Shown here: positions 33,416 to 41,479 of the stretch, in pieces
Layout: every line of letters starts with the position of its first letter
How positions within the stretch are numbered: position 1 is the first letter of the stretch
NCBI RefSeq assembly: GCF_001570905.1
Contig: NZ_BCSO01000002.1
Span: 124,001 to 188,000, forward strand
Source: [Zimmermannella] alba NBRC 15616
GTDB lineage: Bacteria > Actinomycetota > Actinomycetes > Actinomycetales > Microbacteriaceae
Direction of reading: 5' to 3'
Length of the DNA: 64,000 nucleotides
Position numbers and translations under genes: made by a program
Notes under the pieces: model-generated
Told to the model about the DNA's origin: nothing
The model's input: the letters and a program-made list of their open reading frames with translations, nothing else
The model's database searches: none

Positions 33416-33534
33416 CGCTGGTCACGCGATCTCGAGTTGTGATCGCGCCCAGTGCGTTCGTGCCGCCGCGCGGGGAAGCACCCAGGCGGTGCAGCCTAGA
33501 ATTGAGCGTCACAGCACGCGGAAAGGGCCGCCCT

Positions 33535-34605
33535 ATGACACACACGCTCAACCTCGCAGTCATCGCCGGAGATGGAATCGGGCCGGAGGTGACGGCCGAA
33601 GCGCGTAAGGTGCTTCGCGCAGCGCTCGCCCTCGATCAGGTTGAGCTTGTCGAACACGAGTACCCCTTCGGAGCCGGTCACTACCTCGAGACCGGCCGCA
33701 TCCTCGACGACGAAGACCTCGAATCGCTCCGTCAGCACGACGCGATCCTCCTCGGTGCGATCGGCGGCGACCCGTCCGACCCTCGCCTCGCGGGCGGCCT
33801 TGTCGAACGCGGGATGCTCCTCAAGCTCCGCTTCGCCTTCGACCACTACGTGAACCTCCGCCCGGCGACGCTCTATCCGAGCGCGGAAAGCCCGCTCGCG
33901 AAGCCCGGCAATATCGACTTCCTCGTCGTCCGTGAAGGGACGGAAGGGCCCTACGTCGGCAACGGCGGCTCCATCCGCACCGGCACGCCCCTCGAGATCG
34001 CGAACGAGACGAGCGTCAACACGGCCTTCGGCGTCGAGCGACTCGTCCGCTTCGCCTTCGAGCAGGCTGAGGCCCGCCCACGCAAGCGCCTCACGCTCGT
34101 CCACAAGAAGAACGTCCTCGTGCACGCCGGCAACATGTGGCAGCGGATCGTGAACGAGGTCGCGAAGGACTTCCCCGAGATCACCGTCGACTACCTGCAC
34201 GTTGACGCGGCCACGATCTTCTTCGTGAAGGACCCGAGCCGCTTCGACGTCATCGTCACCGATAACCTCTTCGGAGACATCCTCACGGACCTTGCCGCTG
34301 CCATCACGGGCGGCATTGGTCTCGCCGCATCCGGGAACATCAACCCAGAAGGCACCTTCCCGAGCATGTTCGAACCCGTACACGGCTCGGCACCCGATAT
34401 CGCCGGTCAGCAGAAGGCAGACCCGACCGCCGCGATCCTTTCGGCAGCACTCCTCGCCGGATCGCTCGGCCACACGGCCGCCGCCGCACGCATTGAAGCT
34501 GCCTGCCGCGCCGACCTCGCAGCCCGTGGCAGCGGCATCGAACGCACCACCGCCGAGACCGGCGACGCGATCGTGGCGCTCCTTGACGCTGAGCCTGCCG
34601 CCTAG
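33535..34605 (+). CDS. leuB: 3-isopropylmalate dehydrogenase
   Basis: A 356-residue LeuB, which oxidatively decarboxylates 3-isopropylmalate in leucine synthesis with NAD+. The start [12 protein letters not shown], the substrate loop [13 protein letters not shown], the Mg2+-binding Asp block [20 protein letters not shown] and the cofactor block [14 protein letters not shown] are complete. GGAAAGGG lies before the ATG at 33535. An in-frame upstream extension encodes the M20 remnant and is not part of the protein. ilvE follows 43 bases later. Confidence 0.96.
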   Translation: MTHTLNLAVIAGDGIGPEVTAEARKVLRAALALDQVELVEHEYPFGAGHYLETGRILDDEDLESLRQHDAILLGAIGGDPSDPRLAGGLVERGMLLKLRFAFDHYVNLRPATLYPSAESPLAKPGNIDFLVVREGTEGPYVGNGGSIRTGTPLEIANETSVNTAFGVERLVRFAFEQAEARPRKRLTLVHKKNVLVHAGNMWQRIVNEVAKDFPEITVDYLHVDAATIFFVKDPSRFDVIVTDNLFGDILTDLAAAITGGIGLAASGNINPEGTFPSMFEPVHGSAPDIAGQQKADPTAAILSAALLAGSLGHTAAAARIEAACRADLAARGSGIERTTAETGDAIVALLDAEPAA

Positions 34606-34648
34606 GCGCGCACCAACACGCATCCCCACGCATCTCAGGAAAGAAGCA

Positions 34649-35737
34649 ATGACCGCTCCTGCATTCCGCATTGAACAGAACCCCACGCCGATCTCCGCAG
34701 AAGAGTGCGCCGCAGTGCTCGAGAACCCCGGCTTCGGCAAGCGCTTCACCGACCACATGGCGCTCATCGACTGGACGCTTGAGGAAGGCTGGCACGACGC
34801 CCGCATCGTCCCGTACGGCCCCTTCCAGATGGACCCCGCCTCCTCGATCTTCCACTACGGCCAGGAGGTCTTCGAAGGGCTCAAGGCCTACCGTCACGCG
34901 GATGGCAGCATCCACACTTTCCGTCCGGAACGCAACGCTGCCCGCCTTCGCCAGTCCGCGAAGCGCCTCGCGCTGCCCGAACTGCCGGATGAGCTCTTCA
35001 TCGGTGCCATTGAAGAACTCGTGAAGATTGACGCCGAGTGGGTGCCCGCGCACGGCGAAGGGATGTCGCTGTACCTGCGCCCCTTCATCATCGCGAACGA
35101 GAGCTTCCTCGGCGTCCGCGCCGCCCACCGCGCCACTTTCTGCGTCATCGCGTGCCCGGCCGGTTCGTACTTCGCTGACCCGACGCGCCCTGTGAGTATC
35201 TGGCTTTCGCAGCAGTTCTCGCGCGCGGGTCGTGGCGGCACGGGCTTCGCGAAGTGTGGCGGCAACTACGCGGCGTCGCTTCTCCCGACGACGGAGGCCT
35301 ACGCCCAAGGGTGTGAACAGGTGCTCTTCCTCGACTCGTGCGAGAACCGCTACCTCGAAGAGCTCGGCGGCATGAACATCCTCCTCGTGAAGAAGGACGG
35401 CACGATCCTCACGCCGGACTCCGACTCCATCCTTCCGGGCATCACCCGCGACACGCTCCTCGAGCTCGCCGAGCAGGACGGCCACCGTGTGGAGCGTCGC
35501 CGCATCGCCCTCGATGAGTGGCGGGATGGCGTTGCCTCGGGCGAGATCGTCGAAGCCTTCGCCTGCGGCACCGCGGCCGTCGTCTCACCGATCGGCGTCC
35601 TCAAGGCACCGAACTTCACGCTCGAGAACCCGCCGGTGACTGCCGAATCGGTGTCCATGAAGCTGCGTGCCAAGCTCACCGGCATACAGAACGGCGACGT
35701 GGCCGACACGAACGGCTGGCTCCACCGCCTCGTCTAG
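34649..35737 (+). CDS. ilvE: Branched-chain amino acid aminotransferase
   Basis: A 362-residue fold-type IV PLP enzyme for the last step of leucine, isoleucine and valine synthesis. The PLP lysine is Lys202 (GTGFAKCGGNYAASL). FHYGQEVFEGLKAYRH and YLEELGGMNI are family blocks, and EAFACGTAAVVSPI binds the cofactor phosphate. GGAAAG precedes the ATG at 34649. G+C is high up to its stop at 35737; the low-GC island begins immediately afterwards. Confidence 0.96.
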   Translation: MTAPAFRIEQNPTPISAEECAAVLENPGFGKRFTDHMALIDWTLEEGWHDARIVPYGPFQMDPASSIFHYGQEVFEGLKAYRHADGSIHTFRPERNAARLRQSAKRLALPELPDELFIGAIEELVKIDAEWVPAHGEGMSLYLRPFIIANESFLGVRAAHRATFCVIACPAGSYFADPTRPVSIWLSQQFSRAGRGGTGFAKCGGNYAASLLPTTEAYAQGCEQVLFLDSCENRYLEELGGMNILLVKKDGTILTPDSDSILPGITRDTLLELAEQDGHRVERRRIALDEWRDGVASGEIVEAFACGTAAVVSPIGVLKAPNFTLENPPVTAESVSMKLRAKLTGIQNGDVADTNGWLHRLV

Positions 35738-35817
35738 CTGGTGATTCGTTGCGGCTTTGTGTATTCACACCTATCGCTCAGGAGTGGGGCTTGGCGGATG
35801 CCTGACATTGAGCTACG

Positions 35818-35832
35818 TTGTTCTCCGAACAA
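35818..35832. promoter_or_regulatory. Palindrome before the short peptide gene
   Basis: TTGTTC-TCC-GAACAA, a perfect 6-bp inverted repeat with a 3-base spacer, 21 bases before the start codon of the 30-codon gene. It could be an operator or a small 5' hairpin. No clear -35/-10 pair was assigned. Confidence 0.45.
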
Positions 35833-35853
35833 TGGAGTTCGAGGAGGTTAGTT

Positions 35854-35946
35854 ATGGAGAAGCTGATCGAAGAAATTCGTCGCGAGCACCTCGACGCGCT
35901 TCGTGCCGTCGACTTGGATTGCTGCTCAAACATGACTGCGGTCTAA
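35854..35946 (+). CDS. Putative RiPP precursor peptide (30 aa)
   Basis: A 30-codon gene with an ideal ribosome binding site, GAGGAGG at 35841-35847, 6 bases before the ATG. The N-terminal two thirds begins MEKLIEEIRR and is a charged amphipathic helix, like a leader peptide. The last eleven residues read DLDCCSNMTAV, with adjacent Cys23-Cys24, Ser25 and Thr28 as candidate modification sites. Just after the stop is a perfect 12-bp hairpin, then three close-set genes for a small protein, a PLP enzyme and a polytopic membrane protein. This is the usual order of a precursor followed by weaker downstream maturation genes. That it is a RiPP precursor is inference; I know no matching family. Confidence 0.6.
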   Translation: MEKLIEEIRREHLDALRAVDLDCCSNMTAV

Positions 35947-35952
35947 TCTAAC

Positions 35953-35981
35953 GCTTGGCCGGAGCTTGTCTCCGGCCAAGC
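35953..35981 (+). terminator. Hairpin (attenuator-like) after the precursor gene
   Basis: A perfect 12-bp stem, GCTTGGCCGGAG / CTCCGGCCAAGC, with loop CTTGT, followed by TTTG, begins 6 bases after the peptide stop. Partial termination here would give more precursor transcript than enzyme transcript, as is common in peptide natural-product operons. Confidence 0.7.
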
Positions 35982-35999
35982 TTTGACAAAGGGGTCAAG

Positions 36000-36524
36000 G
36001 TGATTTCAGACCAGTATGTTCGACACATTCGTTCCCGAATCGCGGGGCAATCTATTGAGCAGATCGACCTTGAAATAGTTGAGGTGCTCAAGTTCCTAGC
36101 AATCGTTTCCGCGTCAACTGGGCGTCGCTTCCCATTGACGCAAGAAGCTGATCAAGTGTGGCATGAGTTGATCCTGCAAACGGGACTTTATGCTCGTCTG
36201 TGTCGAGAATTGCCCGGCGGGCATTTTCTTCATCATGAGTCCATTACTCCAGTTGAGTATCATGATCGCGTCGGTGATGATACTTTTGTGCGTGAGTGGG
36301 TCCAATGGGTTCCTGACTATGTTCAGAATTTTGGGCCATTCGTCGGTGAAGCTGCTCGGGCGTGGAATGTGGTCGTATTTCTCCAGAATGAAATGGGGCT
36401 CTCCCTTCAGGAAATCAACGATTTGGGCCAGAGTGAGGCTCCGTCTTGTCGTGTCCCTGGGAAGGTGGGTCAGCAGCTGAATCTACTTGAAGCGCGGCTA
36501 CGAGCAACTCGAAAGCATGGTTGA
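36000..36524 (+). CDS. Small WHxxIL/HH-motif protein, unknown (peptide cluster)
   Basis: A 174-residue protein starting at GTG 36000 with AAAGGGG upstream. The core reads EADQVWHELILQTGLYARLC, then GGHFLHHES. This Asp-x2-Trp-His, Leu-x2-Thr-x2-Tyr, Cys and Phe-x-His-His spacing resembles small bacterial proteins related to the DUF1399/glycine-rich-domain-like family, whose function I do not know. The histidines and Cys could bind a metal. The rest is helical and polar. It sits between the precursor gene and the PLP enzyme gene and overlaps the latter by 8 bases. It could bind the precursor or be an enzyme. Base composition is lower in G+C than flanking genes. Confidence 0.7.
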   Translation: MISDQYVRHIRSRIAGQSIEQIDLEIVEVLKFLAIVSASTGRRFPLTQEADQVWHELILQTGLYARLCRELPGGHFLHHESITPVEYHDRVGDDTFVREWVQWVPDYVQNFGPFVGEAARAWNVVVFLQNEMGLSLQEINDLGQSEAPSCRVPGKVGQQLNLLEARLRATRKHG

Positions 36525-37449
36525 GTCCATTCGTTATCGGTTGCCGCCGGATGGGGTCAGTTTCGCCCTCCCGGATGACAGGCTCCCTTCTTGGTTTAAA
36601 GCCGAAGTCTGCCAAGCCGTACTTGATTCGCCTTGGAACGGGTATATTGCTGACGGACAGTTTGAATTTGAGTCGTTCGCATCTCTAGATGGCGCGTCAG
36701 TAAAAGATAACGTAGTCGTGCTGACGCGTGGGGCAGATGAAGCGATACTGCTCCTGGCCGCAGCGGTTAAGCGAGTCGTTGTCCCTCTTGGGTGTTATCC
36801 GGGTTATGATCGTTTGAAGCTACGGGGCCTCGGTGTTGATGTTCGCTACTATGACCCCTCTGGATTTCCACGTGGCCTTGGGGAGCCGGATACGAGGGTT
36901 TTCGTTTGCTATCCAGGTAACCCTGTCGATCCCGCGTGGTTTGATGCTGTCTGTTCGCGATCGATGGATCTCAGTGGTCTAGTTGTAGATGCCACCTATT
37001 TTTGCCCCTTCTCTGAGGAATTCGAGAACCTGGCGTCTCGTGTAGTGGCATCGGGCGGCTTGGTGATTTTTTCGCTGTCCAAGACGCTTGGTGTAGCTGC
37101 TGCCAGGCTGGGAGGGATAGTTGGCCCAATCGGACAGGTTCCGCCGTCTTTGGATGTCTCGAGGATTGACGTTTTTCAAGCTGCTCTATGGAGAGTGTTC
37201 AATACGCCGTCTGGTCGTGGGGTTGCCAGAACTATCTTGGAATCACTCCGTTGTTGCAAGAATGATCTCGAGGCTCGTGTAAAAAGCTTGGGCTATTCCG
37301 TTCGGCCTAGTCTTGCCGAGTCGTTCTTACTCGTTGAAGAGCCCTCGTGGTCCCTTATTTCGGGTCTCGCTGCGAAACGATATCCCGAGTTTGGCTTGCT
37401 TCGTGTTGATGTGTGTCAAACGAATCTTGACTTCTTGGAAGCTGTCTAA
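36517..37449 (+). CDS. Short fold-type I PLP-dependent aminotransferase-like enzyme
   Basis: A 310-residue protein related to HisC/CobD-type class I/II aminotransferases. Visible landmarks are VVLTRGADEAILLL (cofactor-phosphate region), CYPGNPVDPAWF (Asn135), GLVVDATYF (Asp159, which pairs with the pyridine N) and IFSLSKTLGVAAARLGG (Lys189, the Schiff base). An Arg in GLLRVDVC near the end matches the substrate-carboxylate Arg. It is about 40 residues shorter than HisC. The ATG at 36517 was preferred over a TTG ten codons upstream. Linked to a Cys-Cys peptide gene, it may act on a small amino acid or on the peptide; that is not determined by sequence. Confidence 0.75.
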   Translation: MVESIRYRLPPDGVSFALPDDRLPSWFKAEVCQAVLDSPWNGYIADGQFEFESFASLDGASVKDNVVVLTRGADEAILLLAAAVKRVVVPLGCYPGYDRLKLRGLGVDVRYYDPSGFPRGLGEPDTRVFVCYPGNPVDPAWFDAVCSRSMDLSGLVVDATYFCPFSEEFENLASRVVASGGLVIFSLSKTLGVAAARLGGIVGPIGQVPPSLDVSRIDVFQAALWRVFNTPSGRGVARTILESLRCCKNDLEARVKSLGYSVRPSLAESFLLVEEPSWSLISGLAAKRYPEFGLLRVDVCQTNLDFLEAV

Positions 37450-37453
37450 GCGC

Positions 37454-38716
37454 ATGAAGAGTGTTTTGGGTCAGCCAGCTGTTTTTGCTAAGAATCGGAT
37501 TATGTTTCTTAAGAAGGGGGGCATGCTTGGTCTCGCTGCCATCCTGCCAGGCGGACAGGCGTTAGCGATGGTGGCCCTTGCGGGACTCTTGCATGGCGCA
37601 TCGAGCGGTTCTCGAGTTGGCCTGGTGTTGCAGCTTGCCGGTCTCTCGACGGTTGCATTTGTTGGAGTAACCATACTCGTGGTGAATCGATGTGGGGCGA
37701 AAACATCGGAATGGCGCGTGCGACTCCACGAACTGCGCTTGCTTGCTCGGTGCGCTTCCCTCATTTCGGCAACTGTATATGCAGGCTTTGTGGCGTTTCT
37801 TGCCTCGCTCGAGGAATTGGCTGGGGCTGGATTGGTTTTTGCAATAGCCTCGGGCGTAGCGGTGAGTTGCATTCCTCTCTTGTCCTGGCAGGCGGGTGTC
37901 ATGCAGGTGCTCGACTTGGAGCGCTTGAATCTCGTATGGGGGGTACTTATCGCAATCGCTCCTGTAGTGGCTCTGATATTTTTGCGGGGTTGCGCCGCAT
38001 CAGTTGCTCTCGGGGTTGCTGGATCTGTGTGGAGTCTCGTTGTTGTTGCCTCAGTGTTACATCGTGAATACGCCGCGTCGAGAGCCGGTGCGACAATTGG
38101 CCGAGTGCCCCCTGGCGTAGCTGGCCTCAGGGGTGTTGTCCGAGACTTGATCTCAAGTCTGCTTGGCGCGTCCGACGGCCTCATGATGATGGTTGTGTTC
38201 ACGGTTCTTCTGACGTTGGCGCATATTGCGGGTGATTCTGAGGCGTTGGGGGTTGCATTCGCCATTAATGTTGCCCGCATATTTGTGCTGCCGCTCAAAC
38301 AGTTTGGCATGGTAGGTGGGCGTCTTGTGCTGCAAGGCGCGGGGGCGGTCTCCTCCTACGTTGGTCTCATGTGTGCTGTTTTGAGCATCATTGCGATTGC
38401 CCTCGTCGCATGCGCGATGTTGGATATTCATCTATCGGGTGTGTCGCCGGAACTCTTTCTGTTGCTTGCCTTGCAAATGACTATCGAGCCATTCGGCGCC
38501 TTTCTCTCAACGATGCGAAAGGTGATTGAAGGGCCGTCGGCGACGGTCGCTGGCCTTGCGGTATGTCTTGTTCTTGTTGTCGCTGCGTCGTGTTGCTTGC
38601 TTTATTTCGGCTTGTTCACGGCCGTGAACGTGTGGCTTGTGTGGGTCGCTGGCCGAATCGTATTTGCCGTGAGTACATGCGTCGGACTGCGAAGCCGGGA
38701 ACTGACAGCAACGTAG
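37454..38716 (+). CDS. Polytopic membrane protein, MOP/flippase-like (putative exporter)
   Basis: A 420-residue protein with about twelve hydrophobic helices, beginning MKSVLGQPAVFAKNRIMFLK, 4 bases after the PLP enzyme stop. Length, helix number and the polar residues in the first helix suggest the MOP flippase superfamily (MATE, Wzx), but no signature is decisive. Hydrophilic loops are short. As the last gene of the peptide operon it is the best candidate for export of the product, or for self-protection. Codon use includes many A/T-ending codons unlike the flanking ilvE and PucR genes. Confidence 0.7.
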   Translation: MKSVLGQPAVFAKNRIMFLKKGGMLGLAAILPGGQALAMVALAGLLHGASSGSRVGLVLQLAGLSTVAFVGVTILVVNRCGAKTSEWRVRLHELRLLARCASLISATVYAGFVAFLASLEELAGAGLVFAIASGVAVSCIPLLSWQAGVMQVLDLERLNLVWGVLIAIAPVVALIFLRGCAASVALGVAGSVWSLVVVASVLHREYAASRAGATIGRVPPGVAGLRGVVRDLISSLLGASDGLMMMVVFTVLLTLAHIAGDSEALGVAFAINVARIFVLPLKQFGMVGGRLVLQGAGAVSSYVGLMCAVLSIIAIALVACAMLDIHLSGVSPELFLLLALQMTIEPFGAFLSTMRKVIEGPSATVAGLAVCLVLVVAASCCLLYFGLFTAVNVWLVWVAGRIVFAVSTCVGLRSRELTAT

Positions 38717-38891
38717 CTGGTGGAGCGTGAACTCAAGTCGCTGAGAAACCTGTGCAGGGAGGTGAACTGGGCACGCACGGATAGCCCTCTGCGAAGCGCA
38801 TAGTCCGGTGCTCTGCCGTAACGAGGTATGCAGCATCGGGATCGCATGACAACTTGCGCGAAGCCCGTGGCCGGAACCCTCTCCTCGGCGG

Positions 38892-40352
38892 CTACCCGCG
38901 GCCGCCGAGGCGACGGGCAGCTCGCGCGAGCCAGAGCTGCACGGCATCGCCGGTGACGCGCGGGTCAAGGCCCGTGAGCTGCGTGATCTGGTCGAGGCGG
39001 TAGCGGACCGTGTTGCGGTGCGTGCCGAGAATCGCGGCCACCGTGGCGACGGCGCCCGACTCTGCGAGGTAGGCGTCGAGTGTGTCGACGAGGGCCGAAC
39101 CGTGGTCGCGGTCGGCGCGCTCAATCGGGCCGAGGATCTCTGCCGCGAGCTCCTCAACCGGCACGTCCTCGCTCGCGAGAATGAGCGAAGCGATCGACAA
39201 GCGTGATGCCTCGGCAACGGATGCCTCCTGCTCGAGGTGGCTGAGCGCATCCCGCGCCTCGTAGTAACTCCAGCGAAGCGCCTGCGACACGGGGTAGGCA
39301 TCGCCGATACCCACGCGCACCTGCAGGCCGGCCGCACGGGCGAGACCCACAATTGAATCGGCGGCGGCGCGAGCATCCTGCTTGCCCGGGACGAGCACGA
39401 CGAGCTCCTCGTCGATCATGGCCGCCACGGCGTGCTCGAGCGACTTCGGCAGCGGCATCGAACCGAGGCCGCGGCCACGGCGGGCATCGGCCGCGACAAC
39501 GAGCGCGCGGTAGCGGCCACCAGCCACGCCGAGCGCACCAAGACGGACCTCGGCCTCCTCGGCCGGAACACGACCGCGGACGATATCCGCGAAACTCTGG
39601 CCGGCTTGCTCGCGGTCGCCCTGAATCCGGCGCGACTCCTCAGTGAGCTGCAGACTCACAAGTGAGCGCGCATAGTTGAGGACCCGTTCGTGGCGGCGGG
39701 GACGCGAAACGTGGAGCGTTGCAAGCATGTTCGTGCCTGCGCTCACGGCGAGGGTGTCCCATCCCTCAATGTCTTCTTCGGGATCGTGGTTCGGGCCCTC
39801 GCCCGCCTCGACGTCACCCGCGAGCACCTCACCGTAGCGGCTCACTGCAACACGAGCGTTCGTGATGTGGGCGAGCTGCGCGACAAGCCCGTCGAGGCCG
39901 CCGTTCGTGAGCATGGCCTGCACAAGTTGCTGGTGCAGACGGTGCATCGTCTCAATCGCTGCAACCTGTTCCGAGGCATGTGCCTGCGAAATGAATCGAA
40001 CGATGCGACTGAATGGCACCTCGTAGGGCAAGAGCACGATCGGGAGACCGCTCTTGCGCGCCTCATCGACGAGCGCCTCGGGCATCTCATCATGCTCGAA
40101 ACCGAGACTGAAACACAGGCCACGGGAGTCAGCCGCCACGAGGGCGCGAACAAAGCTGCGCTGCACCTTCGGGGTCTGCAAGCGCATGCCGGTCGTCAGG
40201 ACGAGCTGGCCGCCAGTGAGGAACGGCCCCGGCTCCGGAACCTCCGTGGTCGTTGCCCACTCAATCGGCTCTCGCAGTCGCTCACCCTCACCGCAAATGA
40301 GCTCGAGACGAAACTCGGAGGTATTGAGGAGTGAACGAATTGAAGCGGGCAT
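38892..40352 (-). CDS. PucR-family transcriptional regulator
   Basis: A 486-residue regulator. The N-terminal PucR domain (about residues 1-125) starts MPASIRSLLNTSEFRLELI and contains EVPEPGPFLTGGQLVLTTG. A GGDEF-like/CdaR middle region follows. The C-terminal HTH_30 domain reads VATVAAILGTHRNTVRYRLDQITQLTG, the family signature. Members control purine or other nitrogen-compound catabolism. The gene points towards the peptide island, with a 175-base gap in which I see no gene. The next gene upstream is a TetR regulator 49 bases away, and target genes are not obvious. Confidence 0.9.
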   Translation of the reverse strand: MPASIRSLLNTSEFRLELICGEGERLREPIEWATTTEVPEPGPFLTGGQLVLTTGMRLQTPKVQRSFVRALVAADSRGLCFSLGFEHDEMPEALVDEARKSGLPIVLLPYEVPFSRIVRFISQAHASEQVAAIETMHRLHQQLVQAMLTNGGLDGLVAQLAHITNARVAVSRYGEVLAGDVEAGEGPNHDPEEDIEGWDTLAVSAGTNMLATLHVSRPRRHERVLNYARSLVSLQLTEESRRIQGDREQAGQSFADIVRGRVPAEEAEVRLGALGVAGGRYRALVVAADARRGRGLGSMPLPKSLEHAVAAMIDEELVVLVPGKQDARAAADSIVGLARAAGLQVRVGIGDAYPVSQALRWSYYEARDALSHLEQEASVAEASRLSIASLILASEDVPVEELAAEILGPIERADRDHGSALVDTLDAYLAESGAVATVAAILGTHRNTVRYRLDQITQLTGLDPRVTGDAVQLWLARAARRLGGRG

Positions 40353-40401
40353 AGCTCCAGTCTAATGCCGGTTGTGCGGCCGCACAGCATCCTGCAGTGG
40401 G

Positions 40402-41127
40402 CTACTCATCCTCGGTGCTTGAACTTGTGTGACACAGACCCGCGGGCCACGGCACACCCATCCGCTTCGTGAAACCTTCGAGCAGTGCGTCGAGCCCGGT
40501 ATGGAAGGCGATCTCAGCCGCCGAGCGATCCGGCTCCGCCTCAAGCTGGGCACGGTTCGCCGCCGTAAAAACTGGGGCGTCAGCATCCGCCTCAAGCTCA
40601 AAGATGTTCGCGGGGGCGAGCGCGTCATACGCCGAACCAAAGACGAAGGATTCGAGTGCCACGATCGTCGGCACGATCGACTCCTTCGGCCAGCCATAGG
40701 AACTGAGCGCCGTCGCGACACGTTCGTACATCACCGTCGTCGCCCGTGCGCCGTTGATGGGCATGAGTGCGATGAGTGCGATGAGGTCCGGCTGGGCCGC
40801 CATGATGTTGCGGTAGCTCACTGCCCAACGGCGCAGCGCCACCGGCCACGGATCCTCATCGAAACCGGCGAGATCCAGCTGGCCCATGATGCGGTCCTGC
40901 ACCTCGCGGAGGATTTCATCCTTTGAGGACACGTGGTTGTAGAGCGCCGCCGGGGTCACCTCAAGCGCGCCTGCCAGGCGTGACATGGTGAGCGAGTCAA
41001 GCCCTTCATCCGTGACGATCTCAAGTGCCCGATCAACGATGAGGCGCATCGACAGGATGCGCTTGGAAGGCCGTCCGACACGGCGGCGCGGGGTCGTCTC
41101 CGGGGACTCGTGCAACGGTAGGACCAC
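40402..41127 (-). CDS. TetR-family regulator
   Basis: A 241-residue TetR protein with a longer basic N-terminus (PRRRVGRPSKRILSMRLIVDRAL). The helix-turn-helix is LTMSRLAGALEVTPAALYNHVSSKDEIL at about residues 44-71. The remainder resembles the TetR_C_1-type ligand domain. It is divergent from the APC permease gene 352 bases away and probably controls it. The C-terminal tail is Ser/Glu-rich. Confidence 0.88.
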   Translation of the reverse strand: MVLPLHESPETTPRRRVGRPSKRILSMRLIVDRALEIVTDEGLDSLTMSRLAGALEVTPAALYNHVSSKDEILREVQDRIMGQLDLAGFDEDPWPVALRRWAVSYRNIMAAQPDLIALIALMPINGARATTVMYERVATALSSYGWPKESIVPTIVALESFVFGSAYDALAPANIFELEADADAPVFTAANRAQLEAEPDRSAAEIAFHTGLDALLEGFTKRMGVPWPAGLCHTSSSTEDE

Positions 41128-41479
41128 TCCTGTCGCTCATTAGTGTCATGTTCAATCCAGGGGAGCGTAACCCTTGAATGAACGAAGTCCTCTCGATAGC
41201 GTAAATGAACCCTGTTTACCGGCGGCTGAGGCCGCCTCGCGAACCTGCGTATTGGCGACGCGTCCGTCGCCGAAGGAGTGCAATCCATGCAAACCCTCGA
41301 GATGCGAATGGCCTCATTCGCACGCTCATCCGCAGGGGGTGCCAAGCTGCGCAGCGAAGCTTCGAGTCGGAGTATGCTGCACTCGCTCTGCAGTTTCTGC
41401 GTCGGCGGGCGCCTTCCTGGCGTCCGCCGTCGTCTGCCCGCAGCAAACCCCACACACGAGGACATTGGAGTCCCAGACC
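41128..41479. promoter_or_regulatory. Long divergent regulatory region (TetR/APC permease)
   Basis: 352 bases without a convincing gene. It holds inverted repeats CAGGGG-N7-CCCTTG (41158-41176) and GTAAA-N9-TTTAC (41201-41219), a hairpin GGCGGC-TGAG-GCCGCC (41221-41236) and an 11-bp stem at 41403-41429 (CGGCGGGCGCC / GGCGTCCGCCG, one G-T pair) about 50 bases before the permease ATG. The first two may be TetR sites; the last is a possible 5'-UTR structure. Confidence 0.45.

Noticed and set aside
35757-35951. A 64-codon frame overlapping the 30-codon peptide gene
   Set aside because: It starts without a ribosome binding site, reads in another frame and has an Arg/Ser-rich translation. The GAGGAGG site and spacing fit the ATG at 35854.
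40353-40401. Gap between PucR and TetR genes as a small-RNA locus
   Set aside because: Only 49 bases, with no promoter or hairpin that stands out.
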